Of a stretch of DNA of 48,772 nucleotides, positions 25,901-32,789 are shown in pieces. How positions within the stretch are numbered: position 1 is the stretch's first letter; the number at the start of each line of letters is the position of its first letter. Source of the stretch: Eubacterium sp. (GTDB lineage: Bacteria; Bacillota; Clostridia; Lachnospirales; Lachnospiraceae); contig JAIKXQ010000098.1 of the NCBI GenBank assembly GCA_024684035.1, positions 1 to 48,772 on the forward strand, in the 5' to 3' direction. A program made the translations under genes and the position numbers. The notes under the pieces are model-generated. The model made no database searches. It was given only the letters and a program-made list of their open reading frames with translations, and was not told the origin of the DNA.

Positions 25901-26336
25901 TTACACCGGAGTACAGTGTGGCGGAGAAGAGATACTGAGAAGCCGGTTGGAGAAACGGATCCCTTCTTATATGATTCCGAAGAGATGCATTTTTCTGGAA
26001 GAAATGCCGGTGACGGCAAACGGTAAGATCAACCGGAAAGCGCTTCCGAAAATCAAACCGTCGAGCGAAGACGAGAAGGGGAAAGACGGGGGATACGAGA
26101 CAGATACGGAGCGCATGCTTGCTTTGATCTGGAAGGAGCTTCTGGAGGTGAAAGAAGTGACCAGGGAAGATGATTACTTTGAACTTGGAGGGAACTCACT
26201 CAATGCCACAAAAGCTATTTACCGGATTGATGAAAAGCTGGGTGTGAAGCTGAAAATCAGTCAGATATTCCGGAATCCCTCTCTTTGGAAAATGGCCGGC
26301 GAAATCGACCGTATAGCCGGGGGAAATGGGGAATGA
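22932..26336 (+). CDS. NRPS, aryl carrier - Cy (degenerate motif) - adenylation (Cys) - PCP
   Basis: 1134 aa with the same order as the minus-strand NRPS. Carrier domain residues about 1-75 with Ser34 (YGLDS). Cy domain about 95-500 with LTDVQYAYLVGR at its start and VSQTPQVWID late. At the DxxxxDxxS site it reads ALIVADVKS, so the first Asp is Ala. The A domain (about 535-1000) has MTSGSTGDPKG, WYHTGDLG and VTANGK; its pocket from DFDLSVYD, WNSV, MLSGDW and ASIWS again gives DLYN-LS-IW, i.e. cysteine. The PCP has GGNS. It is coupled to the aryl-acid ligase by an 8-nt overlap, so an aryl-thiazoline on the PCP is the expected product. There is no TE domain; release must occur in trans. Confidence 0.93.
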   Translation: MFDKESLVDLIHRYTGIQSEIRRDENLMKYGLDSITVMKIAGEFRKEGYRIKFADLMEKSTVDEWYDLLCAQKQRKKKSGENVPASEKADDSDLFDLTDVQYAYLVGRDDDQVMGGVDCHAYYEFKGRGIDLKRLEKAWVELHRRHKALRTAFREGKQFVKKDAYPHNYRVLDFSSLTDSAAYAKCGEVREDLSHRKLRIEEGEVSGLTICLLPGKEHLLCLDFALIVADVKSIQIMLRDLAAFYTGRIPLKSVAEWNFREYMDTMNRSRREEKETARSYWEKKTKEMPTAPVLPMAKKQEDIRRPRNTHYTAVVSADEWRTFAGKAGYEGVTAPMALLAAYAGVVNRWSGNEKFLINVPLFDRAGEYAGIEDVVGDFTTLLLTTHDFTEECSFSERVRGTQKNFIADIHHAACSGVEVQRMLQKEYPDQRTFAPVVFACNIGLDFIDDTFDQSLGSIHYMVSQTPQVWIDCQLFVRNGELHISWDVCDELFPKGMPEDMFNTYISCIRQLSRPEADWKRLPSVTENQIGKRKTAAQTVAEYPEHPGLLVDGLLKQASEHGERIALYDTVTKMEMSYQELYLRSMGLARKLKEAGAVRGDKVAIRLQRGVNQIIGIYGTLLAGCTYVPVSYNQPQIRLLKILESMQIRFAVVEEKTELTQWNGKPVTVSQGGCEEIRKNIAGMEITDVAPEDVAYVIMTSGSTGDPKGVEITHQSAWNTIRDVNHRNGICEGDNFLAVSAVDFDLSVYDIFGSAMAGACLHVLGEANAKDAENWCDTVNERRITVWNSVPILFDMILTVAEQRKEKLPLRRVMLSGDWIPGSLAKRMYRLLPEAVLVAMGGATEASIWSNECVVPKEVPANWKYIPYGYALNGQIYRILDEKGRDCPDYVTGELCIGGYGVARDYYGDDQKTGEKFWDEGGMRWYHTGDLGRFLRDGSIEFLGRMDHQVKVKGHRIELGEIEAAAVAEKGIAAAVAAVDENNGKQQIVLYYTGVQCGGEEILRSRLEKRIPSYMIPKRCIFLEEMPVTANGKINRKALPKIKPSSEDEKGKDGGYETDTERMLALIWKELLEVKEVTREDDYFELGGNSLNATKAIYRIDEKLGVKLKISQIFRNPSLWKMAGEIDRIAGGNGE

Positions 26337-27046
26337 AAACGATACATGATATCTTTGACGGAATAGAGGCGGACACCCTCAAATATGAAGACGAGATGAT
26401 GTATGATCCGGAAGCGACGCGGTTATTTGTGAAACAGTCCCTGGAAAGGAACGCGGGAAAAGGGGAGATCCGGCTCCCCGTCGCCCCATTGGATCTGTCG
26501 AGGAAGAGTATTCGCGAGTTTGACACAGAAAAACTCGTAAGAATACCGGAATTTTCAGACTTTTTAAATGTACTTCGAATGGAAGAAACAAGATTTTCTT
26601 TTCCCAGCGCGGGAGGACTGTATCCGATCGATGTGTACCTTTATGTAAAAGACGGGCGGGTTGAGAATCTCGGCCAGGGCTTGTACCAGTATCTGCCGGA
26701 GGAGCACTCGCTGAGAATGATCAATCGGGAAGTGATTCCGGTGACGACACATTACTATGGGAATCGTTCGATCTTTCATACATCAGCCTTTTCCCTGTTT
26801 TTCTTTTACAACGCAAAGTTCTCTTATCCCAAATATGCAGGGATGGGGCTTTACTACGGAATACTGGATTGCGGAATCATGCTCCAGCAGTTGAGCAGTT
26901 CCGCGTGCAGTAGGGGACTTGGCAGCTGTATCATCGGTGATCTGGACGCGGAACGGATCAGGGAACACTTCGGTCTTAATCGGGATATGGTTTATCTGTG
27001 CTGTATGGAGGCAGGAGTGCCTGCTCGGGGAGGTAGGGATGAATAA
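26333..27046 (+). CDS. SagB/ThcOx-type FMN oxidase (putative thiazoline oxidase)
   Basis: 237 aa nitroreductase-fold protein. The FMN-binding segment RKSIREFD, then PSAGGLYPIDVYL and the C-terminal GLGSCIIGDLD are typical of SagB/ThcOx dehydrogenases and of the Ox domains in NRPS lines such as bleomycin and epothilone, which turn thiazoline into thiazole. The start is the ATG that overlaps the NRPS stop (ATGA); longer in-frame starts would lie inside the synthetase. Its place right after a Cys-specific Cy module supports a role in oxidising the ring made there, though the redox direction is inferred. Confidence 0.87.
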   Translation: MKTIHDIFDGIEADTLKYEDEMMYDPEATRLFVKQSLERNAGKGEIRLPVAPLDLSRKSIREFDTEKLVRIPEFSDFLNVLRMEETRFSFPSAGGLYPIDVYLYVKDGRVENLGQGLYQYLPEEHSLRMINREVIPVTTHYYGNRSIFHTSAFSLFFFYNAKFSYPKYAGMGLYYGILDCGIMLQQLSSSACSRGLGSCIIGDLDAERIREHFGLNRDMVYLCCMEAGVPARGGRDE

Positions 27047-27815
27047 CAACTGGATTTTTCAGCAAAAGAAAAGAAAACATCCGGAATGCAGAGTGTTCTT
27101 CTTCCATCATGCAGGTGGAACGGCGCAGATTTACAAAGACTGGGATCTGGGATTGAGTGAAATTGTGGAACCTTGCTTTGTACAGTTACCTATGCGGGCA
27201 AACCGGATGGGAGATGAAATGCCATCTTCCATAGAAGAACTGGCGGAAGCGTTTATTCGGGATTGCGAAGAACTTTTTGATCTTCCCTGTATGTTTTTCG
27301 GACACAGCATGGGGGCAAAAATTGCCTATGAGGTGTCGGTACAGCTGAGCAGGAAAGGAAACAATCCTTCGGCACTCTTTGTATCGGCCTGCGAAGCTCC
27401 CTGTGGATCTTCTGAAATTCTTCCCTACGCGTCCGCACTTCAGGCGGATGAAGAAGTGATTCTGGATATCTTGCGGGACTATGATCATATGCTTGAAGAG
27501 GAGGTCCTTGAGGACAGGGATTTTCTGGAATACTACCTCCCCATTGTGCGCAAGGATTTCTATTTGAGTGACGTCTATCGAAAAGCGCCGGAGGAAAAAT
27601 TGCGGTGTGACGTGGAGGTTTTGGCGGGAATAGATGATGCTCATGTGATTCTATCGGAGTGCTCTCTGTGGAAGAATTATACGGAAAAAGAATGCGTGAT
27701 TTATGAACTGCCGGGAGATCACTTTTATTTTGAATCCAGGGAGAACCGGCGTTTTGTCTGTGAAAGAATCAATGAGAAAGCGGAAGCGCTTCAAAAGCTT
27801 CCGGTTGAGGTGTAG
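27039..27815 (+). CDS. Type II thioesterase (Ser nucleophile)
   Basis: 258 aa alpha/beta hydrolase: oxyanion region FFHHAGGTAQ, nucleophile elbow GHSMGA with Ser90, acidic residue region AGIDDAHV, and His in PGDHFYFES. ATG 27039 was chosen because GGGGAGG precedes it by 4-5 nt; it overlaps the oxidase gene by 8 nt. Likely an editing or release thioesterase for the plus-arm NRPS. It resembles the thioesterase at 19469 in motif type, and each is paired with a Cys-type relative. Confidence 0.88.
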   Translation: MNNNWIFQQKKRKHPECRVFFFHHAGGTAQIYKDWDLGLSEIVEPCFVQLPMRANRMGDEMPSSIEELAEAFIRDCEELFDLPCMFFGHSMGAKIAYEVSVQLSRKGNNPSALFVSACEAPCGSSEILPYASALQADEEVILDILRDYDHMLEEEVLEDRDFLEYYLPIVRKDFYLSDVYRKAPEEKLRCDVEVLAGIDDAHVILSECSLWKNYTEKECVIYELPGDHFYFESRENRRFVCERINEKAEALQKLPVEV

Positions 27816-27820
27816 CGGAT

Positions 27821-28573
27821 ATGGATATGAATTTTTGGGTGAGACACGGAACATCTTGCAGGGACGCGAAAATGAACCTTCTGTGTTTTCCCTATGCGGG
27901 AGGAAGCTCGGGTATCTTTGCGGGTTGGGCCGGTGAATTCAGGGAGGAGATAAATCTTTGCCCGGTGTTGTATCCGGGCAGAGATATTCGTATGGACGAG
28001 GCGGTGCCGGGGGATATCGAGAGGGCGGCGAGAGAGTTCGTTGAGGATAACAGGCAATTATTTGAAATGCCTTTTGCAGTTCTGGGCTATTGTGCCGGTG
28101 GCCTCTACGCATATGAGAGTATTCTCTGCATTCGGGAGTTATACGGAAAAACGCCGGAGTTCTTTGTTCCGATCAGCTTTGCAACTCCATCCTTCAGGAT
28201 GAAACTGAATGAAATCTGTGCGACTACAGACGATCGAGAGTTGATCCGGTATCTGGTTGAAAATGCGCTTGTCGATGAAGAAACTTCAAAAAACAAGGAC
28301 TTTTTGGAGTATTATCTTCCGATCATTCGTGGGGATTTGCACGCAGTGGAGAATTACAGATACGGAAAAAAAGAGAAACTCGAATGCGAAATCTATGCTT
28401 TCTTCGGCAAAGATGACAGCATGTTTGCATCAGATGACAAGTCATCTTGGAACAGCTATACAGAAGATGCCTGCGTAATCGAAGATTTGCGGGGAGGACA
28501 TTATTGTCTTGAAGAGAACCGCAAGTACCTCATTGAATTTATAAAGAAAAAGATGAGAGAGTCGATGCGATAA
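27821..28573 (+). CDS. Thioesterase-like alpha/beta hydrolase with Cys nucleophile
   Basis: 250 aa; N-terminal CFPYAGGSSGIF, nucleophile elbow GYCAGG with Cys91, Asp region GKDDSMF, and His in RGGHYCLEE. The Cys replaces the usual Ser, as in the first gene of the minus operon (GYCMGA). It follows the Ser-type thioesterase by 5 nt. A Cys nucleophile suggests acyl transfer or cyclising release rather than simple hydrolysis (known for some NRPS TE domains; applied here as inference). Confidence 0.86.
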   Translation: MDMNFWVRHGTSCRDAKMNLLCFPYAGGSSGIFAGWAGEFREEINLCPVLYPGRDIRMDEAVPGDIERAAREFVEDNRQLFEMPFAVLGYCAGGLYAYESILCIRELYGKTPEFFVPISFATPSFRMKLNEICATTDDRELIRYLVENALVDEETSKNKDFLEYYLPIIRGDLHAVENYRYGKKEKLECEIYAFFGKDDSMFASDDKSSWNSYTEDACVIEDLRGGHYCLEENRKYLIEFIKKKMRESMR

Positions 28574-28643
28574 TGGTTTATCAGCGTCGTTGGCGGAAAA
28601 CGTCAGGGAGGCTGAAATTTGAAATTTGAGAGGAGAAGAAAAA

Positions 28644-29225
28644 ATGGAAAAGAAACTGACAGGTAAGGATTTGGGAAGTATTGGTATTTACACGGCGATA
28701 TATTTTGTGATTGTCTTCCTGGTGGCTATGCTGGGGATGGTGCCGGTCATGTATCCCATGCTGGCTGCGATCTGTCCAATTGTGGGAGGCATTCCCTTTA
28801 TGCTCTTTTTGACAAAGGTTAAAAAGTTCGGAATGATCTGGATCATGAGTGTGATTCTGGGAGTGCTGATGCTGGTATCCGGAATGGGCTGGTACGCCCT
28901 CGCTGTTTCCGTGGTATCCGGACTGATCTCTGAGCTGATCTACAGGGCAGGTGATTATCAGAGTATTAAGTGTGCGGTGCTGACAAATGCGACATTCAGC
29001 TTATGGGTATGGGCAAATCTGCTTCTTCTCTTCCTGAACAGAGACTCTTTCCTGAAATCCCGTGCAGCTACGATCGGACAGGATTATGTCAATAAACTCA
29101 ACGCGTTGACACCGGACTGGCTTTGCCCGGTACTTCTCGCTGTTTGTTTTGTATGTGGAATTCTGGGCGGTATTCTTGGCAAATCTATGCTGTCCAAACA
29201 TTTTCGTAAAGCAGGTATTGCATAA
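28644..29225 (+). CDS. MptD/Trep_Strep-family ECF transporter substrate-binding (S) component
   Basis: 193 aa with about five to six membrane helices and no soluble domain. The start region DLGSIGIYTAIYFVIVFLV and the FMLFLTKVKKFG loop fit the MptD/Trep_Strep family of predicted S components. ATG 28644 has AGGAGAAG upstream; a TTG at 28626 is less likely. It is directly followed by EcfT and EcfA genes, completing a group I-type ECF importer dedicated to one ligand. From memory, the equibactin locus of Streptococcus equi has a similar importer next to its NRPS genes; this was not checked. The ligand is probably the metal-loaded product or a precursor. Confidence 0.82.
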   Translation: MEKKLTGKDLGSIGIYTAIYFVIVFLVAMLGMVPVMYPMLAAICPIVGGIPFMLFLTKVKKFGMIWIMSVILGVLMLVSGMGWYALAVSVVSGLISELIYRAGDYQSIKCAVLTNATFSLWVWANLLLLFLNRDSFLKSRAATIGQDYVNKLNALTPDWLCPVLLAVCFVCGILGGILGKSMLSKHFRKAGIA

Positions 29226-29959
29226 TGAACGGTCTGTTTCAGGCAGAGGCAAAGGTGCGGGGAGTGAAACTGGATCCCCGCACCAAACTTTTTGCGATGC
29301 TCACGGTTGTGATCTTTGTCGTGGGAGGATTTGGTCTGCTTCCGACAACGATGTGGGGAGTACTGGCATTGCTTCCCTTGTTTCTTCTGGCACTCTCCGG
29401 TGAGTGGAAGAAGATCCTGGGCTACGGGCTGGCATTTGTCCTTGCAGAAGTGTATCTCCTGATCGGGACAAAGTATGTACCCTCTACTCCGGGGGTGATT
29501 CTTGTGATGTGCTGTGTGATTATTACCCGGATTCTTCCGGGGCTGATCATGGGGGCCTATCTATTTTCGTCTACAACGGTTAGTGAATTTATCGCAGCCA
29601 TGGACAGGATGCATGTGACAAAGAAGATATCCATTCCACTGGCCATTATGTTTCGCTTTTTCCCGACAGTGCTGGAAGAGTTTTTCTCGATCAACAATGC
29701 AATGAAAATGAGAGATATTCATCTTCGGGGAAGAAACGCGGGGAAAATGGTCGAATATCGTCTGGTGCCTCTGATTATCTGTTCGGTCAATATCGGCAAT
29801 GAGTTGTCTGCGGCGTCGTTGACCAGGGGGCTCAGTGCTGACGAAAAAAGGACAAATATCTGCAGGATCGGCTTTCGCATACAGGATGTATTGCTTCTCT
29901 GCGGCTTGCTTGTGCCTTACATATATTTTATATCAAAGGTCTTCGGGGGAAAGGCATGA
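29225..29959 (+). CDS. ecfT: ECF transporter T component (EcfT)
   Basis: 244 aa membrane protein, with helices in the N-terminal half and near the C-terminus and a long cytoplasmic coupling segment containing MKMRDIHLRGR, the Ala/Arg/Gly-type coupling helix motif of EcfT (CbiQ family). Its ATG overlaps the stop of the S component (TAATG), and it overlaps the ATPase gene by 4 nt, so the three are made together. It connects the S component to the ATPases. Confidence 0.88.
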   Translation: MNGLFQAEAKVRGVKLDPRTKLFAMLTVVIFVVGGFGLLPTTMWGVLALLPLFLLALSGEWKKILGYGLAFVLAEVYLLIGTKYVPSTPGVILVMCCVIITRILPGLIMGAYLFSSTTVSEFIAAMDRMHVTKKISIPLAIMFRFFPTVLEEFFSINNAMKMRDIHLRGRNAGKMVEYRLVPLIICSVNIGNELSAASLTRGLSADEKRTNICRIGFRIQDVLLLCGLLVPYIYFISKVFGGKA

Positions 29960-31407
29960 TTTCATTTGAAAAAGTTTCCTTCCGGTACGAAAACGGTACG
30001 GAAGGCTGCATAAAAGATCTCAGTTTTCAAATCCGGAAAGGAGAATGTGTTCTCTTCTGCGGGGAATCGGGATGCGGTAAATCCACGGTGACAAGGATGA
30101 TGAACGGTCTAATTCCTCATTTTTATGAGGGGGAGAAACAGGGGGTCGTTCGTGTAGGGGAGATGAATATAAGCGAAACTCCTTTGGAAACTATATCCCG
30201 TAGAGTTGGAAGCGTATTCCAAAACCCAAGGAGTCAGTTTTTCTGTGTGGATACTTTGGGTGAATTGGCTTTCGGTCCGGAAAATATGTGCCTTCCGGAA
30301 GAGGAAATTCTGAAGCGGATCAGACGCGTGACAAAGGAGCTGGAATTGGAAAAGTATCTGGACAGAAGCATCTTTGATCTGTCCGGTGGAGAGAAACAAA
30401 AGATCGCCTGCGGCAGCGTTTCGGCTGTGGATCCTGAGGTTGTGGTATTGGACGAACCTACGGCCAATCTTGACGAGGAAGCCATTGGTCAGATCCGGGA
30501 GGTTGTGCGTCACTGGAAGGAAAACGGAAAAACCATTATCATTGCCGAGCACAGACTCGGATGGCTGAGAAATATCGTGGATAGAGTTATTTATATGAAG
30601 AACGGCGCGATAGTGCTGGATCTTCCCGGACATGAGTTTTTCGGATACGAGGACGAACGACTCCATCAGTTTGGGTTGAGAAGCATAGAGACACGTAACA
30701 ATTATCTGGATTATCCGTCAGGCATTTTCTGTATAAAGCCGGAGAGCAAGCAGTTTCCTGAGACGTCAAGCGACTACATTCTGGAAAACTTTCACTATCG
30801 TTACAAAAAGGGCGGAAATGTTCTGGCAATCGATGAAATTAGGATTCCGGAGCATGCGGTAGTTGCGATTGTGGGACATAACGGTGCCGGTAAATCCACT
30901 TTTTCACAGTGCCTCTGCGGGATTCGAAGAGGATTTAAAGGCCGGGTGCAAAAAGACGGGAAAAAATACACCGGGAAAAAACTCCGACAGCTGACCTATA
31001 TGGTCATGCAGGACGTTAATCACCAGCTTTTTACAGATTCGGTGATGGAAGAGGTTGTCCTTGGGATGCCTCGGGAAGACGAGCAACTGGGGGAGAAGGT
31101 CTTAAGAAAAATGGATCTGGAAGATCTGAAGGATCGACATCCCATGTCTCTGTCGGGAGGCCAGAAACAGAGAACGGCCATCTGCTCTGCGTATCTTTCC
31201 GATAGGCAGATCATTATTTTTGATGAACCAACCAGCGGTCTGGATTTCAAAACCATGAACGAAACTGCAGATTTAATCCGGGAGATCTCGGCAGAGAAAA
31301 CTGTATTTGTGGTAACTCACGATATGGAATTGATCGACAGGTGCTGCACGCATATTCTTCATATTGAAGAGGGAAACATTGGATGCGGTGAACGAAAGAG
31401 GCGATAA
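29956..31407 (+). CDS. ECF transporter ATPase, two fused ABC domains (EcfA)
   Basis: 483 aa with two complete nucleotide-binding domains. First: Walker A GESGCGKST, Q-loop FQNPRSQF, signature LSGGEKQK, Walker B VVVLDEPTANLD. Second (from about residue 270): Walker A GHNGAGKST, signature LSGGQKQR, Walker B IIIFDEPTSGLD. The fused A-A' arrangement replaces separate EcfA1 and EcfA2. It is the last gene of the plus NRPS operon. It powers uptake through the S and T proteins encoded just upstream. Confidence 0.91.
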   Translation: MISFEKVSFRYENGTEGCIKDLSFQIRKGECVLFCGESGCGKSTVTRMMNGLIPHFYEGEKQGVVRVGEMNISETPLETISRRVGSVFQNPRSQFFCVDTLGELAFGPENMCLPEEEILKRIRRVTKELELEKYLDRSIFDLSGGEKQKIACGSVSAVDPEVVVLDEPTANLDEEAIGQIREVVRHWKENGKTIIIAEHRLGWLRNIVDRVIYMKNGAIVLDLPGHEFFGYEDERLHQFGLRSIETRNNYLDYPSGIFCIKPESKQFPETSSDYILENFHYRYKKGGNVLAIDEIRIPEHAVVAIVGHNGAGKSTFSQCLCGIRRGFKGRVQKDGKKYTGKKLRQLTYMVMQDVNHQLFTDSVMEEVVLGMPREDEQLGEKVLRKMDLEDLKDRHPMSLSGGQKQRTAICSAYLSDRQIIIFDEPTSGLDFKTMNETADLIREISAEKTVFVVTHDMELIDRCCTHILHIEEGNIGCGERKRR

Positions 31408-31459
31408 GAATGGAGTGTCGGAAGAAATTCAAAGAAAAAACTGAGGCATGTTTACGAAC

Positions 31460-31498
31460 AAAAAAGAGCGCCTGTTCCGGATGCGGAACAGGCGCTTT
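31460..31498. terminator. Rho-independent terminator between convergent genes
   Basis: A perfect 13-bp stem, AGCGCCTGTTCCG (31467-31479) with CGGAACAGGCGCT (31484-31496), and a 4-nt loop. On the minus strand the stem runs into CTTTTTT, which terminates the LacI gene; on the plus strand it is followed by only a few T, giving weaker termination of the ECF operon. Confidence 0.85.
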
Positions 31499-31573
31499 GA
31501 TATTCTCTGCCAAAAGCTGTCAGAAGCTGCCGGGTGAACCGGCGGAGCCGGCGCGTGCAGCCCTGCGGGTAAA

Positions 31574-32650
31574 TTACGGCATTTCTCCACTGGACTCCCG
31601 CAGGATCAGGCTGCTCTCAACATAAAAGGTTTTGCAGGAATAGTCCCTTCTTTCCATGAGGTGGGTGATGAGATCGACGAGCGTTCTGCCCATAGCAGCG
31701 CCGTTGATCCGTATGGTTGTGAGCCGCGGTGTGAAGTAACGGGAACGCTGGGAGTCATCAAAGCCGCAGATCCATACGTCATCCGGGACCTTGTAACCGA
31801 GACTGCGCAGGGCGTCAATGGCGTCAAAGGCAGCAAAGTCGTTGGCACAGACGAGAACTTCGGGGATCTCTTTCATCGCCCGGAAGGAATCCGTCAGATA
31901 ATCCTTGTAGGTGTGGGTGGTGTCGGAGGCGGGAAGGTTGCCTGCTACATTGTGGATGCAGGAACGGCTGACACCGTAGTAATTGCAGGCTCCTTTCAAT
32001 GCGGAGTAACGTTCGTAGAAAGACTGGCAGTGCATGGCATCGCCGACATAGCCGAAAGTCTTTTTGCCGCAGGAGACGGCATGTCCGATAAACTGATAAA
32101 TGCCGGAGCGGTTGTCCATTTCCAGGAGAGCGGCGTTCAGCGACTGCATGACATTGTTTACGGGTGCATCGGCAAAAACAACCGGTAGGTCGAGTTCACA
32201 GAGCATTTTTGCGTAATCATAGTTGAAGATCTCGACACATACAAGTGCAGCTGTGGTATCCAGGCTGAAGGACGGCGGAAGCCGTCTGGCAGCGATGTCA
32301 GCGGCGGAAAGGTTGTAAATGACAAGATGAAAGCCCATCTGCTCGAAAATCTCATTTGCCGTGCGCAGCATCGAAGAAGCGAAGTGCGCATTGTCGAGGA
32401 GCTTCGCCGTGAATAATGCGATATTGGCTTTTGCCGGATGGACAACGGGAGCAGCGGCGGGCTCTTCTTTGGTGAGAACGTAAGGATCGAAATAGGCGAA
32501 CTGTTTGTAACCCATCTCTTTTGCCTTACTCAGTACCATGCGTCTGGTGGATTCGGCAAGAATGCCGGAATTGTTGATTGCTTTTGAAACAGTATTTCTG
32601 GATAAGCCGAGAGCATCGGCAATATCCTGAATGGTCACTTTTTTGGACAT
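31574..32650 (-). CDS. LacI-family transcriptional regulator
   Basis: 358 aa. N-terminal helix-turn-helix with the family hinge (TIQDIADALGLSRNTVSKAIN, residues about 5-26), then a periplasmic-binding-like effector domain with VWICGFDDSQRSRYFTPRLTTI near the C-terminus. It likely senses a sugar and controls the neighbouring carbohydrate genes (ABC importer and GH32), located 2-8 kb away on the other strand. Operators could be among the repeated motifs at 34102-34486. SD and start are normal. Confidence 0.9.
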   Translation of the reverse strand: MSKKVTIQDIADALGLSRNTVSKAINNSGILAESTRRMVLSKAKEMGYKQFAYFDPYVLTKEEPAAAPVVHPAKANIALFTAKLLDNAHFASSMLRTANEIFEQMGFHLVIYNLSAADIAARRLPPSFSLDTTAALVCVEIFNYDYAKMLCELDLPVVFADAPVNNVMQSLNAALLEMDNRSGIYQFIGHAVSCGKKTFGYVGDAMHCQSFYERYSALKGACNYYGVSRSCIHNVAGNLPASDTTHTYKDYLTDSFRAMKEIPEVLVCANDFAAFDAIDALRSLGYKVPDDVWICGFDDSQRSRYFTPRLTTIRINGAAMGRTLVDLITHLMERRDYSCKTFYVESSLILRESSGEMP

Positions 32651-32789
32651 GATGTGTAACCTCCGCGGTTTTTATTTCTATTCATTAATATCCCCGTCAG
32701 GCAGAGCTCTTGGTGAAGATCCCGTGCCTGGTCTTTTTTGTTTTCGGACAAGCTGCACAGCCGGATGCTCCGGTTGTACCGGTGATTCG

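Noticed and set aside
32698-32736. Terminator after the 211-aa protein gene
   Set aside because: CAGGCA/TGCCTG forms only a 6-bp stem, and the T-run is on the plus strand where no gene ends.
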